Counted from the stretch's first letter, positions 15,645 through 25,742 are shown. The stretch is 64,000 nt of DNA from Mesorhizobium sp. B2-3-12 (GCF_006442205.1 NZ_VFVR01000002.1:806001-870000); one strand, 5' to 3'. Numbers and translations: made by a program. Notes: generated from the sequence alone by a model not told the origin.

Positions 15645-15677
15645 GGGGGCTCCGGATCGCCGGAGCCCCCTTCTTTT
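15645..15677 (+). terminator. intrinsic terminator of phoX
   Basis: GGGGGCTCCGG (15645-15655), loop ATCG, then CCGGAGCCCCC (15660-15670) form an 11-bp perfect stem, followed by TTCTTTT. It is 23 bp after the phoX stop. Confidence 0.92.
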
Positions 15678-15757
15678 GCGCGGTATTGCATTCAAGCCTC
15701 GGGAAAGATTGGCAATTTAAACAGGGCGCCCTAGATCGTGATGAGGAGGTCATCGCC

Positions 15758-15982
15758 ATGCCCAAGTCGATCTACGACCGTGGCCTGCTCAAACCCGACG
15801 AGGTGGCCACCTTGCAACGTGTCTTCGACGAGGCCTGCCGCCGACGGCAAGCCCACCCCGAATCCGCCGAGGCGCGTGAATTGGCGCTCACCTTGCTTGC
15901 CCTCTACAATGCCGGCATGGTCGACGAGGAGACGCTGACGGAGGCTGTCGGTTTCCGGCGGCTGGAGCCGAAATCGGCGTAG
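15758..15982 (+). CDS. small conserved hypothetical protein
   Basis: A 74-aa soluble protein starting at ATG 15758 with a strong Shine-Dalgarno (GAGGAGGT). It is mostly helical: LLKPDEVATLQRVFDEACRR and ELALTLLALYNAGMVDEETL. I recognise no named domain, but the sequence has the look of small cytosolic proteins conserved across rhizobia. It stands alone between the phoX terminator and a convergent flavin monooxygenase gene, 41 bp away. Confidence 0.7.
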   Translation: MPKSIYDRGLLKPDEVATLQRVFDEACRRRQAHPESAEARELALTLLALYNAGMVDEETLTEAVGFRRLEPKSA

Positions 15983-16023
15983 CATCCGAGATCAGCACGT
16001 CGCGTCGAAACGGATTCATGCTG

Positions 16024-17211
16024 TCAGCGTGATGCGCTGGATGGATGGGTCGCACCGGCGATGCGCCTGGCGATGGCCTTGGCCAAAATGGCGGCATTGG
16101 CGAAGCAGCCGCGGATGCTCGGCCGCATGCCGGTGAACCACAGGCCGGGCAGTTTCGGATCGTCCTGGCCGCCATTGAAGAGCGGAACGCCCTTCTCGTC
16201 GAGCACGCCGAGATTGCCGACCATGCGCTCCAGCCCGGTGCGGTAGCCGGTCGCGGCAATGACGATGTCGGGAGCGATCAGGCTGCCATCGGCCAGGATG
16301 ACGCCATCGCGGGTGAACTCCCGTATTCCCGGCACCACCACGATCCTGCCCGATTTGATGGCATCGACGGCGCCGTCGTCCGCGGCGATCGCGGTGTAGT
16401 CCGACATCAAACGGCTGGCGCCGCCGGCAGGCGCGGGCGGCATGCCGAATTTGGTCAGATCGCCGAACACCAGACGCTGCGTCGCCGCCATCACGACGTC
16501 GGCGACGCGCGGCGGCAGGCGCGCCATGAGCGGCGAGAGGCGGTGCACGGCGATCTTGCCGATGCGCTTGGGCAACAGGGCGGGGCCGCTGCGAGCCGAC
16601 AGCCAGACAGCTGAAGTATCGATGCCCGACAGATGATTGAGGGCATCGAAGCCGGAATTGCCGGCGCCGACAACCAGCACCTTCTTGCCCGCATAGGCCT
16701 GGGCGTCGCCAAAATCCGCCGAATGGACGATCCGGCCCGCGAACGCTTGCATGCCCTTCCACTGCGGCGTGAAGGGTTCCCTGTCGCGGCCGGTGGCGAC
16801 AACGACATGACGCGCCAGGCGCGAGCCGGCGCTGGTGCGCACGGCCCAGTGATCACCTGTGAACATGACGGCCTCGACGGAAACGCCAAACTCCACCGGC
16901 AAGCGGTTCGCCTCATGGAAATCGTTCATATGGCGGATGACGACATCCCGGTGCGGAAAGGCGGGGGTCCCCTTCGGATAGGCAAGGCCGGGCAGCGCGG
17001 AGAGATCGCGATGGGTGTTGAGGTGCAGCTGCTCGTGGCGCCGGCGCCAAGGTTCGGCCAGCCGGCTTTCCCTCTCCAGGATCGCCGTCGCGACCCCGGC
17101 CTTGATCAAAGCCTGCGCGACAGCCAGCCCGGCGGCACCGGCGCCAATGACGATCACCGGCTCGACCGCCACCAACTGCTCCATCATCGTCCGGGTTGTC
17201 GTATCAGCCAT
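16024..17211 (-). CDS. FAD-dependent flavin monooxygenase/oxidoreductase (CzcO/YUC-like)
   Basis: A 395-aa flavoprotein with an N-terminal FAD-binding GxGxxG (PVIVIGAGAAGLAVAQALI, about residues 18-36), an NADPH-binding GxGxxG (KKVLVVGAGNSGFDALNHL, about 175-193) and the ATG motif IVIAATGYRTGLE near 325. The segment WRRRHEQLHLNTHRDLSALP resembles group-B flavin monooxygenases of the YUCCA/CzcO type. It would hydroxylate or oxygenate a small soft nucleophile using NADPH and O2; the substrate is unknown. The start at 17211 is chosen because the longer frame enters a non-conserved, Arg-rich stretch. Homology to plant auxin-synthesis YUC enzymes is distant, so a role in indole metabolism is speculative. 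Confidence 0.88.
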   Translation of the reverse strand: MADTTTRTMMEQLVAVEPVIVIGAGAAGLAVAQALIKAGVATAILERESRLAEPWRRRHEQLHLNTHRDLSALPGLAYPKGTPAFPHRDVVIRHMNDFHEANRLPVEFGVSVEAVMFTGDHWAVRTSAGSRLARHVVVATGRDREPFTPQWKGMQAFAGRIVHSADFGDAQAYAGKKVLVVGAGNSGFDALNHLSGIDTSAVWLSARSGPALLPKRIGKIAVHRLSPLMARLPPRVADVVMAATQRLVFGDLTKFGMPPAPAGGASRLMSDYTAIAADDGAVDAIKSGRIVVVPGIREFTRDGVILADGSLIAPDIVIAATGYRTGLERMVGNLGVLDEKGVPLFNGGQDDPKLPGLWFTGMRPSIRGCFANAAILAKAIARRIAGATHPSSASR

Positions 17212-17648
17212 GCACTCTCGAATCCACTCACCTAGCGCTACCCCGAAAGGTTCGCAGGCCGTTGTAACGGTTTGATCGCGCACAGGGCCCGAACGGCAAC
17301 CCGATGCCGGTTTCCAGGCCCCGCGCCGAGCCGCGATGCCGATCGGGAGGATTCCGTGCGCCCGGCGAAAACAGCCGGGGCGGCAGCGCGGCCAAAAAGA
17401 CGACATGACGGTTTCCCGCTTCTGCCCGAATACATCCAGCCCTATATGGCATATCGGCGGCATCGGCGATAATCAGGTCGCGGCAATGTGATTGATTCGA
17501 GGTCCGGGGGCTGGCGGACCTCTTCTGACGGCGCAGGAATCCGAACCCGTAACCCATTTCGGCTTCCCGCGAGAAATCAAGGCGCCACGGCGGTCCAGCT
17601 TGCCATTCAAGGCATGCGGCGCCGCAGACGGCACGCGGAATATCGACC
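17212..17648. other. 437-bp gap between divergent genes; one hairpin
   Basis: No convincing gene is seen. GAGGTCCG (17499-17506) and CGGACCTC (17515-17522) form an 8-bp perfect hairpin followed by TTCT. Promoters for the two divergent genes must lie here. Confidence 0.5.
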
Positions 17649-18686
17649 ATGCCCTCCTTGCGGATCTATTTCGACAAAATCCTCGAGGGCGCCTCGCCCA
17701 AGGTCGAGCGCCTGGCGCTGACGCATGTCGAGCGCCTGGCGCTGGTGCGCCGTCATGGCGACTTCTCGCTCGCTTACTCCACCGCCGTGCAGCAAAAGCT
17801 TTCCTATTTCGGCGACGCGAACGGCTACATCGCCTTCGGCACCAAGATGAGGCATCATTTCGCGCTTGGCGACCCTGTGGTGGCTCCGGCGCTGCGGCCC
17901 GACATGATCAGGCGTTTCGTCGAGGCCGCCGGCAGCCCGTGGTTCGTGCAGATCGGCGCGGAGACCGCGCGCGTGCTGGCCGGGCTCGGCTACAAGGTCA
18001 ACCGGCTGGGCATCGACACCCGGCTTGTCCTGCCCGACCATGATTTTTCCGGAAAGCGCAACGAGACCGTGCGCTATTCCGAGCGCTGGCTGTTGAAGAA
18101 AGGCTTTTCGTTCGAGGAGGACAAGCGGACGGTCCATCTCGACGAGATCAAGCGCCTGTCGGACAACTGGCGCGGCGACCGCATCGTCAAGCGCTGGGAG
18201 ATGGGCTTCCTCAATCGTCCCTTCAACGATCAGCTCGGCACCGACATGCGCCGTTTCGTGCTGCATGGCCCCGATGGCGAGCTCATCGCCCTGCTCGACT
18301 TCGACCCGCTTTTCGCCGGCGGCAAGGTGATCGGCTATACCACCGCGTTCAAGCGCAAGCATATCGATGCCTCGCCGCATGCCGAGATCGGCCTGACCAA
18401 ATACGCCGTCGAGCGGTTTCGCGAGGAAGGCATCTCCGTGGTGACGCTCGGCCTGTCGCCGCTCGTCGACGTGGGCCCGAGCGGATTTTCAGAAAGCGAC
18501 TTCTGGCGCAACACCTTCCAGCGCGCCTACGATTCGCCCTGGGTCAACCGCCGCAGGTTCAACCTGCAGGGACAGGCGGCATTCAAGCGCCGCTTCCACG
18601 GCGCCGAGGAGCCCGTCTACATCGCCTTTCGCAAGGGGACCTATATCGAGATGCTGGGGTTGCTGCGGCTGGTCAAGGCGATTTGA
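17649..18686 (+). CDS. DUF2156 phosphatidylglycerol lysyltransferase-like domain protein
   Basis: A 345-aa protein that resembles the soluble C-terminal catalytic domain of MprF/LPG synthase (GNAT-like fold): HGDFSLAYSTAVQQKLSYFG, HHFALGDPVVAP, then SERWLLKKGFSFEEDKRTVH and GYTTAFKRKHIDASP. MprF adds lysine or alanine from aminoacyl-tRNA to phosphatidylglycerol, lowering membrane charge. No N-terminal flippase membrane domain is present here, so this is a stand-alone transferase-like protein, and its acceptor may differ. The end QAAFKRRFHGAEEPVYIAF matches the family tail. It is monocistronic, facing a cassette-filled gap and a convergent ABC operon. Confidence 0.75.
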   Translation: MPSLRIYFDKILEGASPKVERLALTHVERLALVRRHGDFSLAYSTAVQQKLSYFGDANGYIAFGTKMRHHFALGDPVVAPALRPDMIRRFVEAAGSPWFVQIGAETARVLAGLGYKVNRLGIDTRLVLPDHDFSGKRNETVRYSERWLLKKGFSFEEDKRTVHLDEIKRLSDNWRGDRIVKRWEMGFLNRPFNDQLGTDMRRFVLHGPDGELIALLDFDPLFAGGKVIGYTTAFKRKHIDASPHAEIGLTKYAVERFREEGISVVTLGLSPLVDVGPSGFSESDFWRNTFQRAYDSPWVNRRRFNLQGQAAFKRRFHGAEEPVYIAFRKGTYIEMLGLLRLVKAI

Positions 18687-18785
18687 ACTGTACAGGACTT
18701 GGGTTCCTCGCCCCCACTCCCGTCAACTCTATGTACATATCTTTTGTGATTTGCGTGACTGATCGGCGCGACACTTGATTGCCAT

Positions 18786-18991
18786 GTGGTTCCCCCAATC
18801 CGTCGCTGCTTCGCAGCGCCACCTTCCCCCCTCCGGAGGGAAAGGAAGAGAGCTTAGCTGGACGAGTGTTGACGGCAAAAAGCTTGGCGCCCTTCCTCTC
18901 CCCCGTCGATCGGGGGGTCCGAAGGACGGGCGAGACCCGTGGCTCGCCCCGGCAAGGTGGCTCGGCGAAGCCGAGACGGAGTGGGGGTCGA
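18786..18991. repeat. palindromic intergenic cassette, type C (two units)
   Basis: Unit 18786-18848 reads TTCCCCCAATCCGTCGCTGC... and ends GGAGGGAAAGGAAG; unit 18890-18991 reads CCTTCCTCTCCCCCGTCGAT... and ends GGAGTGGGGGTCGACC. The two are roughly inverted relative to each other and both recur at 34673-34996. The 18687-19049 gap holds no gene. Confidence 0.8.
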
Positions 18992-19049
18992 CCAGCGCAG
19001 CGTAAGACAATGCATGCGCCAAGCTGCCACATACACCAGACCAACCGCG

Positions 19050-19807
19050 TCAGTTGCGCAGCCGGTAGCCGGTCTTGAAAATCCAGGCGACGATCGCGAT
19101 ACAGACGCCCAGGAACACCAGCGTCATGCCGAGGCTGACGCCGACCGAAACATCGGCCTTGCCGTAGAAGCTCCAGCGGAAGCCGCTGATCAGGTAGACC
19201 ACCGGATTGAACAGCGTGATCGTCTTCCAGATGCCGGGCAGCATGTGGATCGAATAGAAGCTGCCGCCGAGGAAGGTCAGCGGGGTGATGATCAGCAGCG
19301 GTACCAGCTGCAGCTGCTCGAAGCTTTTCGCCCAGATTCCGATGATGAAGCCGAACAGGCTGAAGGTCACCGCCGTCAGGACCAGGAAGGAGAGCATCCA
19401 GAACGGATGTTCGATGTGGAGCGGCACGAACAGCGAGGCGGTGGCCAGGATGATCAGGCCGAGGATGATCGACTTGGTGGCCGCGCCGCCGACATAGGCG
19501 ATGACGATCTCCAGATAGGAGACCGGCGCCGACAGGAGTTCGTAGATCGAGCCGACGAATTTCGGGAAATAGATGGCAAAGGACGCGTTGGAGATCGACT
19601 GCGTCAAGAGCGACAGCATGATCAGGCCCGGCACGATGAAGGCGCCGTAGCTGATGCCGTCGATCTCGGTGATGCGCGAGCCGATGGCCGAGCCGAAGAC
19701 GACGAAATAGAGCGATGTCGAGATGACCGGTGAGATGATGCTCTGCAGCACGGTGCGGAACGCACGCGCCATCTCGACCCGGTAGATCGCCCATACAGCG
19801 CGCAGGT

Positions 19808-19811
<4 letters not shown>
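19050..19811 (-). CDS. ABC-2 type transporter permease
   Basis: A 253-aa inner-membrane permease with about six helices (for example [18 protein letters not shown] and [20 protein letters not shown]). The signature [20 protein letters not shown] near the C-terminus is typical of the ABC-2/NodJ-like exporter family, as is the amphipathic N-terminus [15 protein letters not shown]. It pairs with the ATPase at 19808-20734, whose stop overlaps its start (ATGA). Together they should export a lipid-linked saccharide, drug or similar substrate. NodIJ resemblance is family-level only; no nod genes are nearby. Confidence 0.9.
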
Positions 19812-20734
<923 letters not shown>

Positions 20735-21026
20735 GGCTGAAACGGCTGCCTGAAAGAGGTGACTTGATATAGGCCTGTTGTCGGCCAGTGCAACCACAAG
20801 TCAATGCCCTGCTGCCAGTTCTGGACATCGAGGCTCGGGGCGGCTGGAAATGCATCGCCTGCAACCGGTAAAATTGTCCTGTGGCGTTGAGCCTCGCGGC
20901 AGGACGCCGCTTTGACCTGACCACGCTTCGGGCCTATCCTCCGCCAGTATTGGAGCAATTCCAGGAAAAGTGTAGCGCGCTCTCCCTTGGGAATTGCGTC
21001 CAAATAATAAGCAGCCGGAGCCCGCC

Positions 21027-22388
21027 ATGGACCCGCTCATACTGTCGCGCATGCAGTTCGGCGCGAATATTTCGTTCCATATCCTGTTTCCGACGATCAC
21101 CATTGCGCTTGGCTGGGTGCTGCTGTTCTTCAAGCTGCGCTACAACGCGACCAATGATTCCGCCTGGATGCGCGCCTATTTCACCTGGGTAAAGGTGTTC
21201 GCGCTGTCCTTTGCGATGGGCGTGGTTTCGGGCGTCACGATGAGCTTCCAGTTCGGCACCAACTGGCCGGGCTACATGCAGCATGTCGGCAACATCGCCG
21301 GGCCGCTGCTGGCCTATGAGATTCTCACCGCCTTCTTCCTTGAGGCCGCCTTCCTCGGCATCATGCTGTTCGGCTTCCGCCGCGTCTCCAACCGCGTCCA
21401 CACGCTGGCGACGGTGCTGGTCGCCGGCGGCACGACGCTGTCGGCCTTCTGGATCATCGCGCTCAATTCCTGGATGCAGACGCCGGCCGGGTTCGAGATG
21501 CGCGATGGCGTGGCGCACGCCGTCGACTGGTGGGCCATCGTCTTCAACCCGTCCATGCCCTACCGGCTGGTGCACATGCTGCTCGCCTCGGGGCTGACTG
21601 TGTCGTTCCTGATCGCCGGCCTGTCGGCGCTGCGCTACCTCCATGGCGACCGTTCGGAATCGATGTGGAAGGCGCTGCGCACCGGCGTCTTCACCGCCGC
21701 CATCCTCATTCCGATCCAGATTCTGGCCGGCGACCAACATGGTCTGAACACGCTGGAGCACCAGCCGCAGAAGATCGCGGCCATGGAAGCCAACTGGAAC
21801 ACCGGGCCCAACGTGCCTCTGGTGCTGTTCGCGCTGCCCGACGAGGCGGCGAAGGAAAACAGATTCGAGATCGCCATTCCCGACGGCGCCAGCCTTATCC
21901 TGCGGCACAGCACCGGCGGTGTCGTGCCGGGGCTGAACGATTATCCGGGCAACCATCCGCCGGTCTTTCCGCTGTTCTGGAGTTTTCGCATCATGGTCGG
22001 CACCGGGCTTTTGATGCTCGCCGTGTCGTGGTCGGCGGCCTTCTTCCTCAAGCGCCGGCATTCGCTACCCAGGCCGCTCGCCATGCTGATGGTGCCGATG
22101 GCGCTGTCGGGCTGGCTGGCGACGCTGGCCGGCTGGTACACGACCGAGATCGGCCGCCAACCCTGGCTGGTGACCGGCGTGCTGAAGACCGCCGACGCCG
22201 TAGGTCCGGTGGCCGGCAGCCATGTCGCGCTGACGCTCGCCATCTATCTCCTGCTCTATGTGCTGTTGCTGATCGCCTATCTCGGCGTGCTGGTGCACCT
22301 GGCGCTGAAGGCGGCCAAGGATGGCGATTCCTCGCCGCTGCCGGGCGTGATGAAGATAGCGATGTCGCAACCGGCGGCGGAGGAGTGA
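21027..22388 (+). CDS. cydA: cytochrome bd ubiquinol oxidase subunit I (CIO type)
   Basis: A 453-aa subunit carrying hemes b558, b595 and d, oxidising ubiquinol at the periplasmic side of the inner membrane. Markers: SRMQFGANISFHILFP with the b595 axial His, the quinol-site motif AGWYTTEIGRQPW near the C-terminus, and AYEILTAFFLEAAFLGIMLFG. The Q loop after LAGDQHGLNTLEHQPQKIAA is short, as in cyanide-insensitive (CioA) enzymes. The ATG at 21027 gives MDPLILSRMQFG. It is followed by subunit II 4 bp downstream. No FNR or FixK box was found upstream. It probably serves respiration at low O2 or under inhibition of heme-copper oxidases. Confidence 0.95.
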   Translation: MDPLILSRMQFGANISFHILFPTITIALGWVLLFFKLRYNATNDSAWMRAYFTWVKVFALSFAMGVVSGVTMSFQFGTNWPGYMQHVGNIAGPLLAYEILTAFFLEAAFLGIMLFGFRRVSNRVHTLATVLVAGGTTLSAFWIIALNSWMQTPAGFEMRDGVAHAVDWWAIVFNPSMPYRLVHMLLASGLTVSFLIAGLSALRYLHGDRSESMWKALRTGVFTAAILIPIQILAGDQHGLNTLEHQPQKIAAMEANWNTGPNVPLVLFALPDEAAKENRFEIAIPDGASLILRHSTGGVVPGLNDYPGNHPPVFPLFWSFRIMVGTGLLMLAVSWSAAFFLKRRHSLPRPLAMLMVPMALSGWLATLAGWYTTEIGRQPWLVTGVLKTADAVGPVAGSHVALTLAIYLLLYVLLLIAYLGVLVHLALKAAKDGDSSPLPGVMKIAMSQPAAEE

Positions 22389-22392
22389 GAAA

Positions 22393-23397
22393 ATGAGCTA
22401 CGACTGGTCAACCCTGCTCCCGCTGATCTTCGCCGGCCTGATGGGCCTCGCCATCCTGATCTATGTCATCCTCGACGGGTTCGACCTCGGCATCGGCATC
22501 CTGTTCGCGGCGGCAGAAGACACCGAACAGGACACGATGATCGCCGCGATCGGCCCGTTCTGGGACGCCAACGAAACCTGGCTGGTGCTGGCCGTCGGCC
22601 TGCTGCTGGTCGCCTTCCCGCTGGCGCATGGCCTCATCCTCACCGCACTCTACATTCCCGTCTTCGTGCTTCTGGTCGGGCTGATCCTGCGCGGCGTCGC
22701 CTTCGACTTCCGCGCCAAGGTGCCGGCGGGGAAGAAACATCGCTGGAATCGTATTTTCTTCCTGGGCTCGGTCGTCGCCTCGCTGGCGCAAGGCTATATG
22801 CTGGGCGTCTATGTGCTCGGCCTCGATGTCGGCGTGGGCGGCATGGCGTTCGGCGTGCTGGTGGCGTTCTGCTTGGCGGCAGCCTACGCGGCGATGGGCG
22901 CTGCCTGGGTGATCTACAAGGCCGAAGGCGAGCTGCAGAAGAAGGCGGTGCGCTGGCTGCGCACGGCCCTGGTGCTGACCGCGCTCGGCATGGCCGCCGT
23001 GTCGCTGGCCACGCCCTTCGCCAGCCCGCGCATCTTCGACAAATGGTTCGTCTGGCCGCAAATGCTCTATCTGTCGCCGCTGCCGATCCTGTCGGCGCTG
23101 CTTTTCCTGTGGCTGTGGCGGCAGACCTTCCATCTGCCCAAGCCCGATGACCGCCATGCCTTGAGGCCGTTCCTGACGCTCGCCGCCATCTTCGCGCTTG
23201 GCTTTGCCGGTCTCGCCTGGTCGTTCTACCCGTTCGTGGTGCCCGACAAACTGACCATCTGGCAGGCGGCGTCGGCGCCCGAAAGCCTCGCCATCATCCT
23301 GGTCGGCACCGTGGTGGTGCTGCCGGTGATCATCTTCTATTCCTTCTATGCCTACCGGGTGTTCGGCGGCAAGGCGACGGATCTGACGTATGACTGA
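22393..23397 (+). CDS. cydB: cytochrome bd ubiquinol oxidase subunit II
   Basis: A 334-aa integral membrane partner of CydA with eight predicted helices. The typical N-terminal block LIYVILDGFDLGIGILFA, then GPFWDANETWLVLAVGLLLVAFP, identifies the family, and LRGVAFDFRAK follows. It stabilises the hemes and completes the quinol oxidase. It begins 4 bp after cydA, so the two form one transcript. No CydX-like small ORF is evident after it; the next 180 bp hold a palindromic cassette instead. CydCD genes are not in the window. Confidence 0.95.
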   Translation: MSYDWSTLLPLIFAGLMGLAILIYVILDGFDLGIGILFAAAEDTEQDTMIAAIGPFWDANETWLVLAVGLLLVAFPLAHGLILTALYIPVFVLLVGLILRGVAFDFRAKVPAGKKHRWNRIFFLGSVVASLAQGYMLGVYVLGLDVGVGGMAFGVLVAFCLAAAYAAMGAAWVIYKAEGELQKKAVRWLRTALVLTALGMAAVSLATPFASPRIFDKWFVWPQMLYLSPLPILSALLFLWLWRQTFHLPKPDDRHALRPFLTLAAIFALGFAGLAWSFYPFVVPDKLTIWQAASAPESLAIILVGTVVVLPVIIFYSFYAYRVFGGKATDLTYD

Positions 23398-23412
23398 GGG
23401 TTATGACAGCGT

Positions 23413-23563
23413 CTTTCTCCCCGTTCACGGGGAGAAATGCCCGGCAGGGGCAATGAGGGGCAGCGCAAACCTGTCAAGCAAAGCGGATGGCCCAATCCTT
23501 CAAATGCCGGCGCCGCCCCTCATCCGCCTGCCGGCACCTTCTCCCCGTAAACGGGGAGAAGGC
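23413..23563. repeat. palindromic intergenic cassette, type A
   Basis: Two facing half-elements: 23413-23466 (hairpin CTCCCCGT-TC-ACGGGGAG then CCGGCAGGGGCAATGAGGGG) and 23509-23563 (its near-reverse complement). The spacer between them is unlike the core seen in other copies. It sits between convergent cydB and msrA. Confidence 0.8.
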
Positions 23564-23573
23564 AAAACTGACC

Positions 23574-24302
23574 TCAGTTGCTCGCCGACAGCACCAGCAC
23601 CGGCTTCTCGCTGTAGAGCGCCGGGAACAACTGCTTCAAATTCGCGACCTTGGGCAGGTCGTTGTAGACGATGTAGGGATAGGTCGGGTTCAGCGTCAGG
23701 AAATCCTGGTGGTAGTTCTCGGCCGGATAGAAGGTCTTGCCGGTCTCGATCGTGGTGACGATCGGCGCGCCGAACAGCTTGGCCTTGTCGAGCTGGGCGA
23801 TGTAGCCCTGCGCGATGTTCTTCTGGGCATCGTTTTCGGCGAAGATCGTCGAGCGGTACTGGGTGCCCGAGTCCGGACCCTGGTAGTTGAGCTGGGTCGG
23901 GTTGTGGGCGACCGAGAAATAGACCTGCAGCAGCTGGCCATAGGTCACCTCGGACGGATCATAGGTGATCTCGACGGATTCGGCGTGACCGGTGCGGCCG
24001 GTGCCGACCGTCTCGTAGACGGCGTCGTCCTTGGCGCCGCCGGTGTAGCCTGAAACGGCCTTGCTGACGCCCTTGACGTGCTGGAACACGCCCTGCACGC
24101 CCCAGAAGCAGCCGCCGGCGAAGATGGCCTTTTCGCTGCCCGTTGCGGCCTTTTCGTCCATCGCGGGCGGCGGGATCACCACCGCGTCCTCGGCTGAGCG
24201 CGCCGGGGTCTGCCAGAAGGCCGCCGCCGCCACCGCTGCAAAACCGAGCACGGCCAGCGCGCCGCGGGTAAAGAACGGTCGTGTCTTTTCGGTACCGGTC
24301 AT
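23574..24302 (-). CDS. msrA: peptide-methionine (S)-S-oxide reductase, exported
   Basis: A 242-aa MsrA that reduces methionine-S-sulfoxide in proteins. The catalytic motif KAIFAGGCFWGVQGVF has the nucleophilic Cys at about residue 62; VSGYTGGAKDDAVYETVGTGRTGHAE and FYPAENYHQDFL complete the family core. The N-terminus has a hydrophobic segment (ALAVLGFAAVAAAAFWQTPA), so the enzyme is likely anchored or secreted into the periplasm, unlike the cytosolic E. coli form. No C-terminal resolving Cys is present (…VLVLSASN), so it may depend on an external reductant. The start at 24302 is chosen for the signal sequence; the longer frame adds 16 unrelated residues. Confidence 0.92.
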   Translation of the reverse strand: MTGTEKTRPFFTRGALAVLGFAAVAAAAFWQTPARSAEDAVVIPPPAMDEKAATGSEKAIFAGGCFWGVQGVFQHVKGVSKAVSGYTGGAKDDAVYETVGTGRTGHAESVEITYDPSEVTYGQLLQVYFSVAHNPTQLNYQGPDSGTQYRSTIFAENDAQKNIAQGYIAQLDKAKLFGAPIVTTIETGKTFYPAENYHQDFLTLNPTYPYIVYNDLPKVANLKQLFPALYSEKPVLVLSASN

Positions 24303-24390
24303 GTCCTGATCTCCTGTTGTTGGTCCAATATATACGAGGCAGGCCGCCAAGAGGTTCTCAATTTGCCGTGCGGCGGCCCCTGTCGGCGGC

Positions 24391-24507
24391 GCTCCCTCAT
24401 CCGGCCCTTCGGGCCACCTTCTCCCCGAGGGGAGAAGAGGCCCGCGCCGGCGCCGACAGTCTCGTCTCCCCAGCAGGGAGAGGTTGGCCGAGCGAGGCTG
24501 GGGCGGC
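24391..24507. repeat. fragmentary intergenic palindromic cassette
   Basis: CCTCATCCGGCCCTTCGGGCCACCTTCTCCCCGAGGGGAGAAGAGG and a weaker facing half (CTCGTCTCCCCAGCAGGGAGAGG) resemble the ends of the larger cassettes. There is no recognisable core. It lies between msrA and the MKP-repeat gene. Confidence 0.55.
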
Positions 24508-24516
24508 CGGCCCGGT

Positions 24517-24795
24517 TTACTGCGCCGGCTTCATCGCATCCGTCGCCGGTTTCATGGCATCCGCCGCGGGCTTCATCGCGTTGGTGGCCATCGGGTCGGC
24601 GGGCTTCATCGCGTCGGTCGCGGGCTTCATGGCATCCGCCGGCTTCATCGCATCCGTCGCGGGCTTCATGGCGTCGGTCGTCATCGCATTGGCGGGCTTC
24701 ATGGCATTGGTCGTGTCGTCGGCGCGGGCGCCGGCGACGAATATGGCGGCCGAAAGCGCGAAGGCCAGCGCCGGCAGGGTCAGATATCTGGTCAT
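24517..24795 (-). CDS. exported heptad/pentapeptide repeat protein (MKPA(T)DA repeats)
   Basis: A 92-aa protein: a signal peptide (LPALAFALSAAIFVAGARA, about residues 5-25) followed by about nine MKPA-x-DA units, for instance DAMKPATDAMKPADAMKPAT. It resembles the pentapeptide MxKDx-repeat exported proteins that are small, periplasmic and of unknown function. Translation of the other strand gives long low-complexity frames that are artefacts of the repeat. The start at 24795 has GGAG behind it (AAGGAGAC). It lies upstream of msrA on the same strand. Confidence 0.78.
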   Translation of the reverse strand: MTRYLTLPALAFALSAAIFVAGARADDTTNAMKPANAMTTDAMKPATDAMKPADAMKPATDAMKPADPMATNAMKPAADAMKPATDAMKPAQ

Positions 24796-24881
24796 GAAAG
24801 TCTCCTTGGGTTTTGGCGCGCGCAAGCGGGCCGGGTGATGCGTTGCCGCGTTGCGCGGCCCCGTGCGGTAAAAGGGGATGA

Positions 24882-25586
24882 TCAGTCGGTCGCGGCGGCC
24901 AGGATCGGCCCGCCGCCGGGCGACTGGACCAGCACGGCGGTGCTGAGGCCGCCCGAGGCCGCCGGCAGATCGAGCGTCTTGGCCTCGCCGGTCCAGCCGC
25001 CGAGTTTCGTCAGCGCGTGAACGACATTGGCATGCGGCAAGGTGCGGCCGGTGTTTTCGCCGCGCGCCACCGGCACTTCGACGACACCCTTGGTATAGCG
25101 CACCAGCCAGACGTCGGCGTGGCCGCCCGGTGCCGCGCCGGCGCCGATCGCGATCTTGCCGCCGCCGAGCGACAGCGACGGGCCGCCGGTCCCGGCCGTG
25201 GCCGCGATCAGATGTTCGATCTCGCCGGGGGCCGCTCCGACGACATCGGCATGGCCGTTGACCACCACTTGCGGCGTGAACGGCCCGTCATGGCCGAGCG
25301 GCGGCTCGTAGGAAACCTGGCGCCGGGTGAATTCCTGTTTGCCGAACGTGTCCTTCCAGCCGAGATAGTCCCAGTAGGTGACGTTGAAGGATAGCGCCAG
25401 CACGCCGGGCCGGTCCTTGACCTTGATGAGGTTGGCATTGGCCGGCGGGCAGGACGAACAGCCCTGGCTGGTGAACAGTTCGACCACGGTGAGCGGCTGG
25501 GCGCTGGCCGCGCCGAGCGCGACGGCAAGCGCCAGCGCGGCGAGGCCGGACAGTGCGAAGACCTTGCTGCGTTCATATCCCGACAT
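24882..25586 (-). CDS. DUF1223 secreted thioredoxin-fold protein
   Basis: A 234-aa protein with a signal peptide (VFALSGLAALALAVALGAAS). The mature start LTVVELFTSQGCSSCPPANA has the CxxC of the DUF1223 family, which adopts a thioredoxin-like fold, and NVTYWDYLGWKDTFG and FTPQVVVNG follow as in that family. It is probably periplasmic with a possible redox role; the activity has not been established for the family. It lies just upstream of the repeat protein and msrA on the same strand, so an extracytoplasmic redox set is conceivable (inference). Confidence 0.82.
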   Translation of the reverse strand: MSGYERSKVFALSGLAALALAVALGAASAQPLTVVELFTSQGCSSCPPANANLIKVKDRPGVLALSFNVTYWDYLGWKDTFGKQEFTRRQVSYEPPLGHDGPFTPQVVVNGHADVVGAAPGEIEHLIAATAGTGGPSLSLGGGKIAIGAGAAPGGHADVWLVRYTKGVVEVPVARGENTGRTLPHANVVHALTKLGGWTGEAKTLDLPAASGGLSTAVLVQSPGGGPILAAATD

Positions 25587-25742
25587 CGGCTTGCTCCGTG
25601 GGAGGGCGCCACGATGCGCCCGTCATATCCCCACTTCGCCGCCGCGACGGGCTTCGTTACAACGCTCACCGGTTTGTGATCGAAGATGGTGGCGCGCGTG
25701 TTCCTTGCGGCCTCGGAGATTGGCGAAAACGGTGGTCGCATC

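Noticed and set aside
17499..17590. Possible tRNA remnant near the hairpin at 17499
   Set aside because: No cloverleaf could be drawn; only one 8-bp stem is convincing.
20735..21026. FNR/FixK site upstream of cydAB
   Set aside because: No TTGAT-N4-ATCAA-like sequence was found by eye.
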